A DNA stretch of 64,000 nucleotides, from the NCBI GenBank assembly GCA_041941305.1, contig JBGTQJ010000039.1, positions 20,094 to 84,093 of the forward strand, read 5' to 3'. A program made the position numbers and the translations under genes. The DNA is from JANSWP01 sp041941305. GTDB lineage: Bacteria > Bacteroidota > Bacteroidia > Chitinophagales > Saprospiraceae. Shown piece after piece: positions 34,721 to 42,168 of this stretch (the first letter of the stretch is position 1; each line of letters starts with the position of its first letter). The notes beneath the pieces are model-generated. The model was not told the DNA's origin. It ran no database searches and worked only from the letters and a program-made list of their open reading frames with translations.

Positions 34721-36298
34721 TTAAGAAGTACCAGCGCCTGATCCGGATTCTACCGTATTACCCTGATTGATAATTACAGCGTTACCATTGCCAGATTGTT
34801 GAATCATAGTTTGCTGAGCATCACCAGTCTGTAGCAATTCGATGGAGTTTTCATTTCCACCTTGAATGATGGTTGCTTTTGAATCAAAAGCATCATTGTC
34901 ATCATCACCCTGTCCAAAAGTCAAAGTGTTGCCATTTCCTGTAATTTGGAAGTCAAGCATATTGCCATTACCCTTTTGAGTGATTGTAGCGGTATTCTCA
35001 TTGCCATTTTGATATACCATACTTTCTGCACCAATTGAGTTTTCCTCTCCTGTTTGGGTGATGGTCATCGTGTTATCATCCCCTGTTTGAGCAAAATCGA
35101 GATAGTTTTCAGTTCCGTTTTGCGTAAATGTGAAGACACTGCCGTCTCCATCAGTTTGGACAAATTCAGCGCTGTTTAAATTTCCAATTTGATCTATAGT
35201 TGCTTCCCCACTGGTTCCGGTTTGTTCTAATTCCAGCTGATTTTCGTCTCCACTTCGTTGAGTGACGGTAGCTGTATTGTCCTCTCCGGATTGAGTGAAA
35301 GTTAAATGATTATCCTCTCCATACGTTTGATTCACATCTGCTATATTATCACTGCCGGATTGACTCACCGATAGTTGACTGGAAGTTTGACCACTTTGAT
35401 AAAGATCTCCCGTATTACTATCACCAGATTGTGTCAATGTACTGGTACTTTCTGTCGAGCCGTACTGATAATTTACAGCCTGATTATCTGTTCCAGATTG
35501 AGTAGTGTTCATGACCGATTTTGAACCATAATATTGTGTATTTTCGGCATAACCTTCTTCACCAGACTGTGTGATGGTACTCGTATTTTCTCCACCGTAG
35601 TAACCATATCTTTGATTATTGTCCGCATAATTATCTGCCCCGGATTGGGTAGTATTCATGTTACTTTCATTTTCTCGATATTGGTAATGACGGACATACC
35701 CATCTTCTCCAATTTGAGTAATATTGATTGTATTTTCGGTACTGCCACCGTAATAAGAATTGTAATTGTATTGGGTATTGTTAATATCATTTCCTGAGCC
35801 TTCCTGAGTAATATTGGCCACGTCTCCGTCTCCATATCTTTGATTAGAGTTTATATTATTATCAGAACCTCCTTGGGTAATGTTTAATGTACCTTCTGTT
35901 TGCCTGTAATTATAAATGTAGGTAGTATTATCCGTACCTGTTTGTGTTAAATTGGTAGTGTTATCCGTTCCGGTATATTGGGAGAAAGTAGCGGAAAGTC
36001 CATCTCCATCTTGAGTTAAGTTAAAAACACTTCCATCTTCCCCACCTGTAGTGCTGGTGGCAGTGTTTTCATCACCTGTTTGAGTCGCATTGACTGTATT
36101 ATCAGTGTGATCCTGATTGATGGTCATGCTATTGTCATTGCCGTTTTGGGCGACATTGGCGGCATTGTTTTCTCCTGTTTGAGTGATGGTGACGGTATTG
36201 TTCTCACCTACTTGTTTTACGTCCTGTGAATTATTTTGAGCATTTACAAAAGAAATGGAGCAAGCCAAAATAATTACGAATTGCATTAATTTTTTCAT
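34721..36298 (-). CDS. Long curlin-repeat protein (CsgA-like functional amyloid)
   Basis: The 525-residue product has a signal peptide (MKKLMQFVIILACSISFVNA, cleavage before Q). Some forty half-repeats of about 11 residues follow, on the pattern Q-x-G-x-x-N-x-x-x-x-x-Q (such as TQTGENNAANVAQNGNDNSM). This is the curlin signature, where stacked Gln and Asn ladders form a beta-solenoid amyloid. CsgA has only five repeats in about 150 residues, so this is far longer. Middle repeats are Tyr-rich (QRYGYYGG). No csgE/F/G-like export gene is adjacent. Direct repeats at 36468-36503 lie about 170 bp upstream. Confidence 0.88.
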   Translation of the reverse strand: MKKLMQFVIILACSISFVNAQNNSQDVKQVGENNTVTITQTGENNAANVAQNGNDNSMTINQDHTDNTVNATQTGDENTATSTTGGEDGSVFNLTQDGDGLSATFSQYTGTDNTTNLTQTGTDNTTYIYNYRQTEGTLNITQGGSDNNINSNQRYGDGDVANITQEGSGNDINNTQYNYNSYYGGSTENTINITQIGEDGYVRHYQYRENESNMNTTQSGADNYADNNQRYGYYGGENTSTITQSGEEGYAENTQYYGSKSVMNTTQSGTDNQAVNYQYGSTESTSTLTQSGDSNTGDLYQSGQTSSQLSVSQSGSDNIADVNQTYGEDNHLTFTQSGEDNTATVTQRSGDENQLELEQTGTSGEATIDQIGNLNSAEFVQTDGDGSVFTFTQNGTENYLDFAQTGDDNTMTITQTGEENSIGAESMVYQNGNENTATITQKGNGNMLDFQITGNGNTLTFGQGDDDNDAFDSKATIIQGGNENSIELLQTGDAQQTMIQQSGNGNAVIINQGNTVESGSGAGTS

Positions 36299-36467
36299 GT
36301 TTTCAATTTTTAAAAAGACTTAATAATGATGAATGATGAGTTATGAATGATGAATATTTTATTGTCTATCGATGTTTTTCATTCGGTTTCATGGTCATCA
36401 CTTTCATTACTGAAGTGGTTAAAAATATTTACGACACAAATGTGTGGGCAAAATCTTCTTAGGTGAG

Positions 36468-36503
36468 AGCAGGATTTCGCCAGAACACAGCAGGATTTCG
36501 CCA
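36468..36503. promoter_or_regulatory. Two 15-bp direct repeats spaced 21 bp upstream of the curlin gene
   Basis: AGCAGGATTTCGCCA occurs at 36468-36482 and 36489-36503, exactly two helical turns apart. The repeats lie 170-205 bp before the minus-strand start at 36298. The spacing suits a dimeric activator. A tract of GATGAATGAT words (36318-36360) separates them from the start. Confidence 0.45.
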
Positions 36504-36724
36504 AAGTCTGATTTGAAGCGAAAAAATGAAGGTAAGTTGACTGGAATTGATATTTTTTATGGAATGGATTGTTGGTGTAAATATCTGTTAATTAGTAACT
36601 TATGGATTTTGAATTTAGAATAAAGTAGAATTATTGTCAAAAACTGTATGCAAAAATTATTTTTTTAACCCTCATCTTGCACTTGTATTTATTAAAACAG
36701 CTAGATATGAGGCATAAATAACAT

Positions 36725-36885
36725 AAGTTCTTGTTCAACATTATGAATAAGTTATTTAGAGGGTGTTTTTTTTATCAAGTGAGGCGAAAAACGCAGGCAT
36801 AGCCTAAGCTCTGGTGAGTATTTTCAACGAAGCTTGTTGAAAAAAGAAGCCGAAATAGCTATTTGATAATATTGAACAAGAACTT
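36725..36885. repeat. Palindromic element, ~160 bp, copy 2
   Basis: Twenty-base terminal inverted repeats (36725-36744 and 36866-36885, AAGTTCTTGTTCAACATTAT) pair with one mismatch. The core carries CATAGCCTAAGCTC and TTGAAAAAAGAAGCCG, aligned with copy 1 (27538-27701, reverse strand). The outer arms differ between the copies but each remains self-complementary. Confidence 0.75.
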
Positions 36886-37069
36886 TCTATGAAGAAAATG
36901 ACACGCAGTTGAATCCTCTCTTTCGAAAACCTTTCCTTGAACGAAAACTCTCAAAGCTAACCAAGTCAAATTCATTTACCAATGATCTTCATCTGGATCA
37001 GCCGAATTCAGATGTGGGCAACCTTTGCCTTACGAGATCTAATTGTTAGCACATAAAAACAAAACAAAA

Positions 37070-37546
37070 ATGTACACAAACACTCTGAATCTTGAGAAAA
37101 CTCAAACCAACCTATTTTCCGCAACTCAAAACTTTGATTCCATTATGCCAGCTCCATCCTCCAGTATTCCCCTGGATGCAGGCTATCTCCAATCTTTTTC
37201 TTTTTGGAAAACCATTCGCTCTTTTCAAGATCGACAACTCTTGTGGAATGTCATCTCCAAAGTCCTTGAAAACTTGAGCAATCCAAATTATAAAATAGGT
37301 AATATGGCCAGAGACATTGCCATCAGCCAAAGACATTTGGAGCGCAAAATCAAAAAAATGACAGGACAATCAGCGATCGCGTTTAGAAGAGAGATTCGTT
37401 TACAAACTGCCTATCAGCTCCTGGAAAAAGGACATTTTGGCACAGTTGCCGAAGTGCGTTTTGAAGTAGGCTTGGAACACCCCTCTTATTTCGCCCAAAA
37501 ATTTCAGGAACGATTTGGTTTGATGCCAAATGAGATTTTGGCTTAA
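37070..37546 (+). CDS. AraC-type HTH regulator
   Basis: I start at the ATG at 37070, giving 158 residues (a TTG at 37043 is in frame but less likely). The C-terminal 90 residues form an AraC double helix-turn-helix: MARDIAISQRHLERKIKKMT is the first recognition unit, and VAEVRFEVGLEHPSYFAQKF then FGLMPNEI the second. No N-terminal sensor domain is present, only a ~60-residue leader. Such short forms resemble the output parts of hybrid sensors. The target is unknown; the secreted protein gene at 37892 follows on the same strand. Confidence 0.85.
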   Translation: MYTNTLNLEKTQTNLFSATQNFDSIMPAPSSSIPLDAGYLQSFSFWKTIRSFQDRQLLWNVISKVLENLSNPNYKIGNMARDIAISQRHLERKIKKMTGQSAIAFRREIRLQTAYQLLEKGHFGTVAEVRFEVGLEHPSYFAQKFQERFGLMPNEILA

Positions 37547-37548
37547 AA

Positions 37549-37690
37549 AATTCAAGTTGCTGGTTACTGGTTTGCTGGTTACTGGGTAATAATTGTTTGA
37601 ATTAATTGAGTTTTTTCAAATAATTCTACCAGATTCTTTATTTGCCCAGCTACCAGAAAACCAGTACCCAGATAACTAGCAACTTGAATT
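37549..37690. repeat. Long hairpin of CTGGTTACTGG words after the AraC gene
   Basis: The outer arms AATTCAAGTTGCT (37549-37561) and AGCAACTTGAATT (37678-37690) region pair exactly. Inside, GGTTACTGGTTTGCTGG words face CCAGAAAACCAGTACCCAG words. It begins within four bases of the stop codon. Confidence 0.85.
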
Positions 37691-37823
37691 TAATTTTTTC
37701 AATTTCGCTTCAAATAATTCCCAATTCACTCCACTTTACTCCTGTATGCTTTAGTGCACTGCTATCTTGCGTTCAAATCTAAGGAGCAATAACTCGCAAA
37801 CAAGCTTATAATACATTCACCTG

Positions 37824-37874
37824 ATCCTACCAATTTATCTGGGTTTTTAGGCAAAATGAAAACCCAGGTAGGAT
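37824..37874 (+). promoter_or_regulatory. Leader hairpin directly before the CSLREA protein gene
   Basis: ATCCTAC and CTGGGTTTT (37824-37847) pair with AAAACCCAG and GTAGGAT (37859-37874), with an 8-nt bulge. The stem ends 17 bp before the ATG at 37892, so it would lie in the mRNA leader and could affect translation. Confidence 0.5.
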
Positions 37875-37891
37875 TTTAAAACTGAACGCAA

Positions 37892-40075
37892 ATGAAGCTT
37901 TACTTCTACGTTATCTGTTTGTTTGTTTTTTCAAACTCAATTATCTCTGCCCAAACCTTCACGGTGGATAGTAATGGTGATACGGCTGATGCCTCTGCCG
38001 GAGATGGCAATTGTGATGATGGAGCAGGCAATTGTACTCTAAGGGCTGCTATAGAAGAAGCCAACGCTACTGGTGGAGCGAGTGCAATTACTATTGATTT
38101 TTCCACTGGGATGACCATCACTCCAGCTAGTTTATTACCAACACTCACTCGTACAAATGTCACTATTGATGGTTCCACAGTGGCTGGGGCGAGTTGTGGA
38201 ACACTGGTTTCTGGAACAACGCACACATTATCAGTTATCATTGATGGAGGTTCTTTACCAACAGTTGCAGATGATCTTTTTACAATCTCAACAACGGACT
38301 GTACAATCAGAGGATTGGTTATTCAAAATTCTCGCGATATGGGAATTGTAATTACAGATGATAATAATGCAGTAGAGTGCTGCTATATTGGAACAAATCA
38401 AGCAGGTACAGCAGCAGCGGGTAACACCGACCACGGAATCTTTATTAATGGTACAGGTGCTGTAACTGGGACTACTGTTTCAAATTGCTTAATTTCTGGC
38501 AATTCAGCCTCTGGAATACATATTGGTGGAATAGATGAAATTACAGCTACAGGAAATTTGATCGGTACCAATGCTGCTGGAAGTGCTGCTATAGCTAATA
38601 ATGTAGGTATTTCTTGTTTTGGATGCACAAATATGACCATTGGTGGTTCTAATGCAACAGATCGAAACATCATCTCAGGCAATACAAATGCAGGCTATAA
38701 TAGTGGCGGAACAGGTACCTCTAATGTATCATTTTTTGGCAATTACATCGGAACAGATATTACTGGCGAAAATGATCTCGGAAATGGTGCAGAAGGGATT
38801 CGAATGCAACATCCAGCTTCTAACTACACTATTGGCGGCTCATCAGCAGGTCAGGGAAATGTGATTTCTGGAAATGGGGATGATGGCATTCATTTAAATG
38901 ACGATGCTACAGTTTTAGGGAATAAAATAGGAACAGACAAGGATGGGATATCCAATATTGGAAATGACGATAATGGGATTTTTATCCAATCAGTAGGTAC
39001 AGACAATACGATTGGAGGCAATTCAAGTGCGGATGAAAACATTATTGCTTTTAACGGTGCTGATGGGATTGAAGTTAATTCCTTTACAACAACTGTAAAT
39101 AATGAGATCGCTAGAAATAGTATTTTCTCAAATAATAATTTGGGAATAGATTTAGGAGAAGATGGTGCAAGCGCCAATGATGTAGGTGATGGTGATGCAG
39201 GTGCCAATAATCTCCAAAACACACCCGAAATTTCCTCAGCTGGTGTGGATGGTAGTAATAATGTAACCGTAACGTATTTAGTAAACTCCACTACAGGAAA
39301 TTCGAGCTATCCATTGACCATTCGATTTTATAAGGCAGATGCAGGAAATGAGGAAGGACAATCTTATTTAGGCGAACACTTGTACACCATTGGCAATGCT
39401 CAAAATTCTGTAATGACCACTTTTGCTGCGGTTGCTTCCGTCTCTATGGGCGATGTAATAGTGGCAACTGCAACTGATGCCAATGGAAATACTTCTGAGT
39501 TCTCTGCCAGCGCCTCGCTACCAGTCGATTTGGTCTACTTCCGAGTTGAAACCTCTGGAAAAGATGCCATTCTAAAATGGCAAACCCAAATGGAAATCAA
39601 CAATGAAGGTTTTGAAATTCAACATTTCCTAAAAGGCGACTGGCTAAGCATCGACTTTGTAAGCGGATATGGCGATTCTTTTGAGCCAAGAAATTATCAA
39701 TTCACCATTCCAAATCTACTCCCAGGAAGCCATCAATTTCGACTGAAACAAGTGGATTTTGACGGGAGAGTTGATTATAGTGAGGTTGTAGAGGTTTATA
39801 TCCAACCTGAAGGTGACAAATTAAAAGTATATCCCAATCCTACTCATGGAGAATTGAACATTGCCCTTGATCTTGAACACGATCAAGAAGTGCGTATGGA
39901 ATTATTGGACTTCAATGGTAGAAACTTGGCTGTTTTGTATGACGGATTCTGGGCATCTGAGGAGCAGCAATGGAGGGTTTCAGATTTGTCCACTTTTAAA
40001 AAAGGGTATTATATCATTCAGGTGATTGGAGTATCCTTTGTCAAGACGGAGCGGATTGTTTTGGTTGGTAATTAA
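37892..40075 (+). CDS. Secreted CSLREA-domain parallel beta-helix protein, T9SS type A
   Basis: The 727-residue product has a signal peptide (residues 1-20, ending IISAQ) and a CSLREA-like start (TFTVDSNGDTADASAGDGNC, then CTLRAAIEEANA). A right-handed beta-helix of Gly/Asn-rich turns follows (GGSNATDRNIISGNTNAG type repeats, about 130-420). A fibronectin-like module (LPVDLVYFRVETSGKDAILK) and a type A sorting domain (KVYPNPTHGELNIALDLEHD ... KGYYIIQV) end the protein. Such proteins are surface or secreted adhesins or glycan-active helices. No catalytic residues are identifiable. Confidence 0.85.
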   Translation: MKLYFYVICLFVFSNSIISAQTFTVDSNGDTADASAGDGNCDDGAGNCTLRAAIEEANATGGASAITIDFSTGMTITPASLLPTLTRTNVTIDGSTVAGASCGTLVSGTTHTLSVIIDGGSLPTVADDLFTISTTDCTIRGLVIQNSRDMGIVITDDNNAVECCYIGTNQAGTAAAGNTDHGIFINGTGAVTGTTVSNCLISGNSASGIHIGGIDEITATGNLIGTNAAGSAAIANNVGISCFGCTNMTIGGSNATDRNIISGNTNAGYNSGGTGTSNVSFFGNYIGTDITGENDLGNGAEGIRMQHPASNYTIGGSSAGQGNVISGNGDDGIHLNDDATVLGNKIGTDKDGISNIGNDDNGIFIQSVGTDNTIGGNSSADENIIAFNGADGIEVNSFTTTVNNEIARNSIFSNNNLGIDLGEDGASANDVGDGDAGANNLQNTPEISSAGVDGSNNVTVTYLVNSTTGNSSYPLTIRFYKADAGNEEGQSYLGEHLYTIGNAQNSVMTTFAAVASVSMGDVIVATATDANGNTSEFSASASLPVDLVYFRVETSGKDAILKWQTQMEINNEGFEIQHFLKGDWLSIDFVSGYGDSFEPRNYQFTIPNLLPGSHQFRLKQVDFDGRVDYSEVVEVYIQPEGDKLKVYPNPTHGELNIALDLEHDQEVRMELLDFNGRNLAVLYDGFWASEEQQWRVSDLSTFKKGYYIIQVIGVSFVKTERIVLVGN

Positions 40076-40425
40076 TGCTGGTTGCTGGTTATCTGGGTTC
40101 TGGGTATTGTTGATACCATTGTGGAATGAATAGAGGGCTGCGAAATGGTGTTAGCAATTGAGCAAAGGTATGCCGGGTGCTGGTTTCCTGGGGCCCATGC
40201 CTAAAATAGAGGTTCAATTTTGAAATGAATTTGCCAGATTTTTCACTCTGTCCTCAACGAGAAACACTGACCATTACTTTTAAACCTAGTATCCAGATAT
40301 TCACGTCAAAACCTGTTAGGTTGAGCTAAGGAATAAGCAGGAAATGTAAAAAATCCCTATAGCCCTTTTGCTTAATTTCAACCTAACAGGTTTTTCAAAG
40401 TCGCAACGCTCTTTATATTTAAGAC
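40076..40425. repeat. Repeat-bearing gap with CTGGTTATCTGGG words
   Basis: Words such as GCTGGTTGCTGGTTATCTGG follow the stop codon at 40075 and recur near 40170 (GGGTGCTGGTTTCCTGGGG). A separate hairpin lies at 40308-40394. No reading frame with family character was found. Confidence 0.65.
40308..40394. repeat. Hairpin with AACCTGTTAGGTT arms
   Basis: Seventeen-base arms (40308-40324, 40378-40394) are exact complements around a 53-nt loop. It lies 32 bp upstream of a promoter-like site. Confidence 0.65.
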
Positions 40426-40450
40426 TTGGTTGGAGTAAAAGGAAAATTTG

Positions 40451-40458
40451 TAATTTTG
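40451..40458 (+). promoter_or_regulatory. Putative -7 box for the OmpA-like surface gene
   Basis: TAATTTTG matches TAnnTTTG; TTGG at 40426-40429 lies 21 bp upstream as a possible -33 element. The ATG at 40495 is 36 bp downstream, which supports that start over the upstream in-frame codon. Confidence 0.5.
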
Positions 40459-40494
40459 AGTTTTGAACAGACAATTTCTAATTACTCCTTCTTC

Positions 40495-41988
40495 ATGAAA
40501 TACGCTCAAGCCACATTTACAATTTTCTTGATTATTGTTCAAAACTTTCTCTTTTCTCAATCTGAAATCTTCCTTTCAAATCCTTCATTTGAAGATTTTC
40601 CCCGGCACAGCAAACAACCAAAAGGCTGGTATGATTGTGGTTTCCCAAATGAATCACCACCTGATATTCAGCCTGGCTCCTTTGAAGTCGTTACCAAGCC
40701 TTTGGACGGAAATACTTACCTGGGATTGACCGTCAGAAATAATGATACCTGGGAAATGGTGGCACAAAAACTGGAATTTCCATTGGAAGCCAATCAATGC
40801 TATCATTTTGGGATTTATCTGTGTCGGTCAGAAACCTATATTAGTGCATCCAAAAACACGCAGGGGATGGTGAATTATTCAACTCCTGCTACACTAAGAA
40901 TCTGGGCTGGTAATGGCAACTGTGTAAAAACAGAATTGTTGGCAACAACTGATGAAATCATACATCAATCCTGGGGAGCATATGAAGTTCATTTCCAACC
41001 ATCAAAGACTTATAGCCACATTACCTTAGAGGCATTTTATAAAACCCCGGTCCTTTTTCCCTACAATGGGAATATCCTTCTAGACCACGCTTCCCCCATC
41101 ACAGTGGTAGATTGCGATACTGTAGAAATTTTCAATCCTAAAGAGGAACCTAATTTGTTTCAGACATTCCTTTCTGAAGAGATAGAAACGAATGATTATT
41201 TTCAAGAGCGGCAAAATTTGAAGATTGCCTCTTCTATGGATATCAGGTCATTTATTGATAAAAACTGGAATCAAACTTATTTTCTATACAAAGAACCAGG
41301 CTTGACTCCAAAAACGAAGGAATTATTGCAGGAATTGACTGGGATTCTAAAAGCAGATCCCTACTTGCGTGCCGAAATAATGGTCGTGAAAGGGAAGGGA
41401 GCTTTAGGAAAAAAGCGTGTCGAGTCCCTAAGAACTTTTTTCCGAGAAAACGGATTGCACAGGGGGCAAGCATATATTGGGCAGATTGGGGCTACTGACC
41501 TTCGGAGGGAGTGGGATGGCAAAAGTGATCATCTTTGGATTTATTTTGAAAACCGCAGAACTCCAGTGAGGTATGAACAACCAAATCCCAAAAAAGATGA
41601 AGTTATGAAAAAATTGCCTCCTGACAGAGGACGCCCGAAGATTAAGCAGGCTAAAAATCTAATTGAATTAGAGACTATGATAAAGAGGAATTGTAGAAAA
41701 ATAATATTTGAAGAAGGCGAAGATATATTGACTCAACAGGGCATCTGGGCTTTGGAAGAATTGTCCATTAACATGAAACGATTCCTCAAATACCGCTTAC
41801 AAATAGTATTGGATAAGCGTATGGAATTTGAAGATGAAGGATTATCAAAAGCATTAAGGGAAATTATGGAGGATGTAAGCATTTCCGAGAGCCAATATGA
41901 GATTCGATATCAGAAAAAATCAGACGAGCACCAAAAATGGCTGGGCAGTAACGACTTTTTGAAGATGAAATTGGCAAAGACGAATTGA
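40495..41988 (+). CDS. Exported carbohydrate-binding-like/OmpA-like protein
   Basis: The 497-residue product has a signal peptide (MKYAQATFTIFLIIVQNFLF, cleavage after FSQ). Residues about 22-200 form a galactose-binding-like beta-sandwich (NPSFEDFPRHSKQPKGWYDC; TPVLFPYNGNILLDHASPI), seen in many Saprospiria surface proteins. The middle (about 270-365) has an OmpA-like pattern (VESLRTFFRENGL, then ATDLRREWDGKSDHLWIYFE), somewhat diverged from peptidoglycan-binding OmpA. The C-terminal ~130 residues are helical and charged. It has no sorting domain, so it is likely periplasmic or attached to the outer membrane. Confidence 0.65.
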   Translation: MKYAQATFTIFLIIVQNFLFSQSEIFLSNPSFEDFPRHSKQPKGWYDCGFPNESPPDIQPGSFEVVTKPLDGNTYLGLTVRNNDTWEMVAQKLEFPLEANQCYHFGIYLCRSETYISASKNTQGMVNYSTPATLRIWAGNGNCVKTELLATTDEIIHQSWGAYEVHFQPSKTYSHITLEAFYKTPVLFPYNGNILLDHASPITVVDCDTVEIFNPKEEPNLFQTFLSEEIETNDYFQERQNLKIASSMDIRSFIDKNWNQTYFLYKEPGLTPKTKELLQELTGILKADPYLRAEIMVVKGKGALGKKRVESLRTFFRENGLHRGQAYIGQIGATDLRREWDGKSDHLWIYFENRRTPVRYEQPNPKKDEVMKKLPPDRGRPKIKQAKNLIELETMIKRNCRKIIFEEGEDILTQQGIWALEELSINMKRFLKYRLQIVLDKRMEFEDEGLSKALREIMEDVSISESQYEIRYQKKSDEHQKWLGSNDFLKMKLAKTN

Positions 41989-42026
41989 TGTGGGAATTCG
42001 GATTTTTTTTGTAATCTTTTTGGGAT

Positions 42027-42104
42027 CGCTTTGCTGTCAGAGGTCAGACTTGAGACCGTTCATTTTATGAACTGACAGAAGTCTGACCTCTGACAGCGAA
42101 AGCG
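42027..42104. terminator. Long stable hairpin after the surface-protein gene
   Basis: The 25-base arms 42027-42051 and 42079-42104 (CTGTCAGAGGTCAGACTT against its complement) pair with one bulged base. It lies in the 180-bp gap between codirectional genes. The arms contain CGCTTT/GAAAGCG ends. Confidence 0.75.
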
Positions 42105-42168
42105 CTCTCAAATTTGACCTCTAAAAAAACACCAAACCTCAATAATTAGAAAATAAACGTTAAAATAT

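Noticed and set aside
34721..36298. Reading the curlin-repeat protein as a T9SS adhesin
   Set aside because: It has no type A or B sorting domain, and the Q-x-G-x-x-N ladder fits curlin repeats better.
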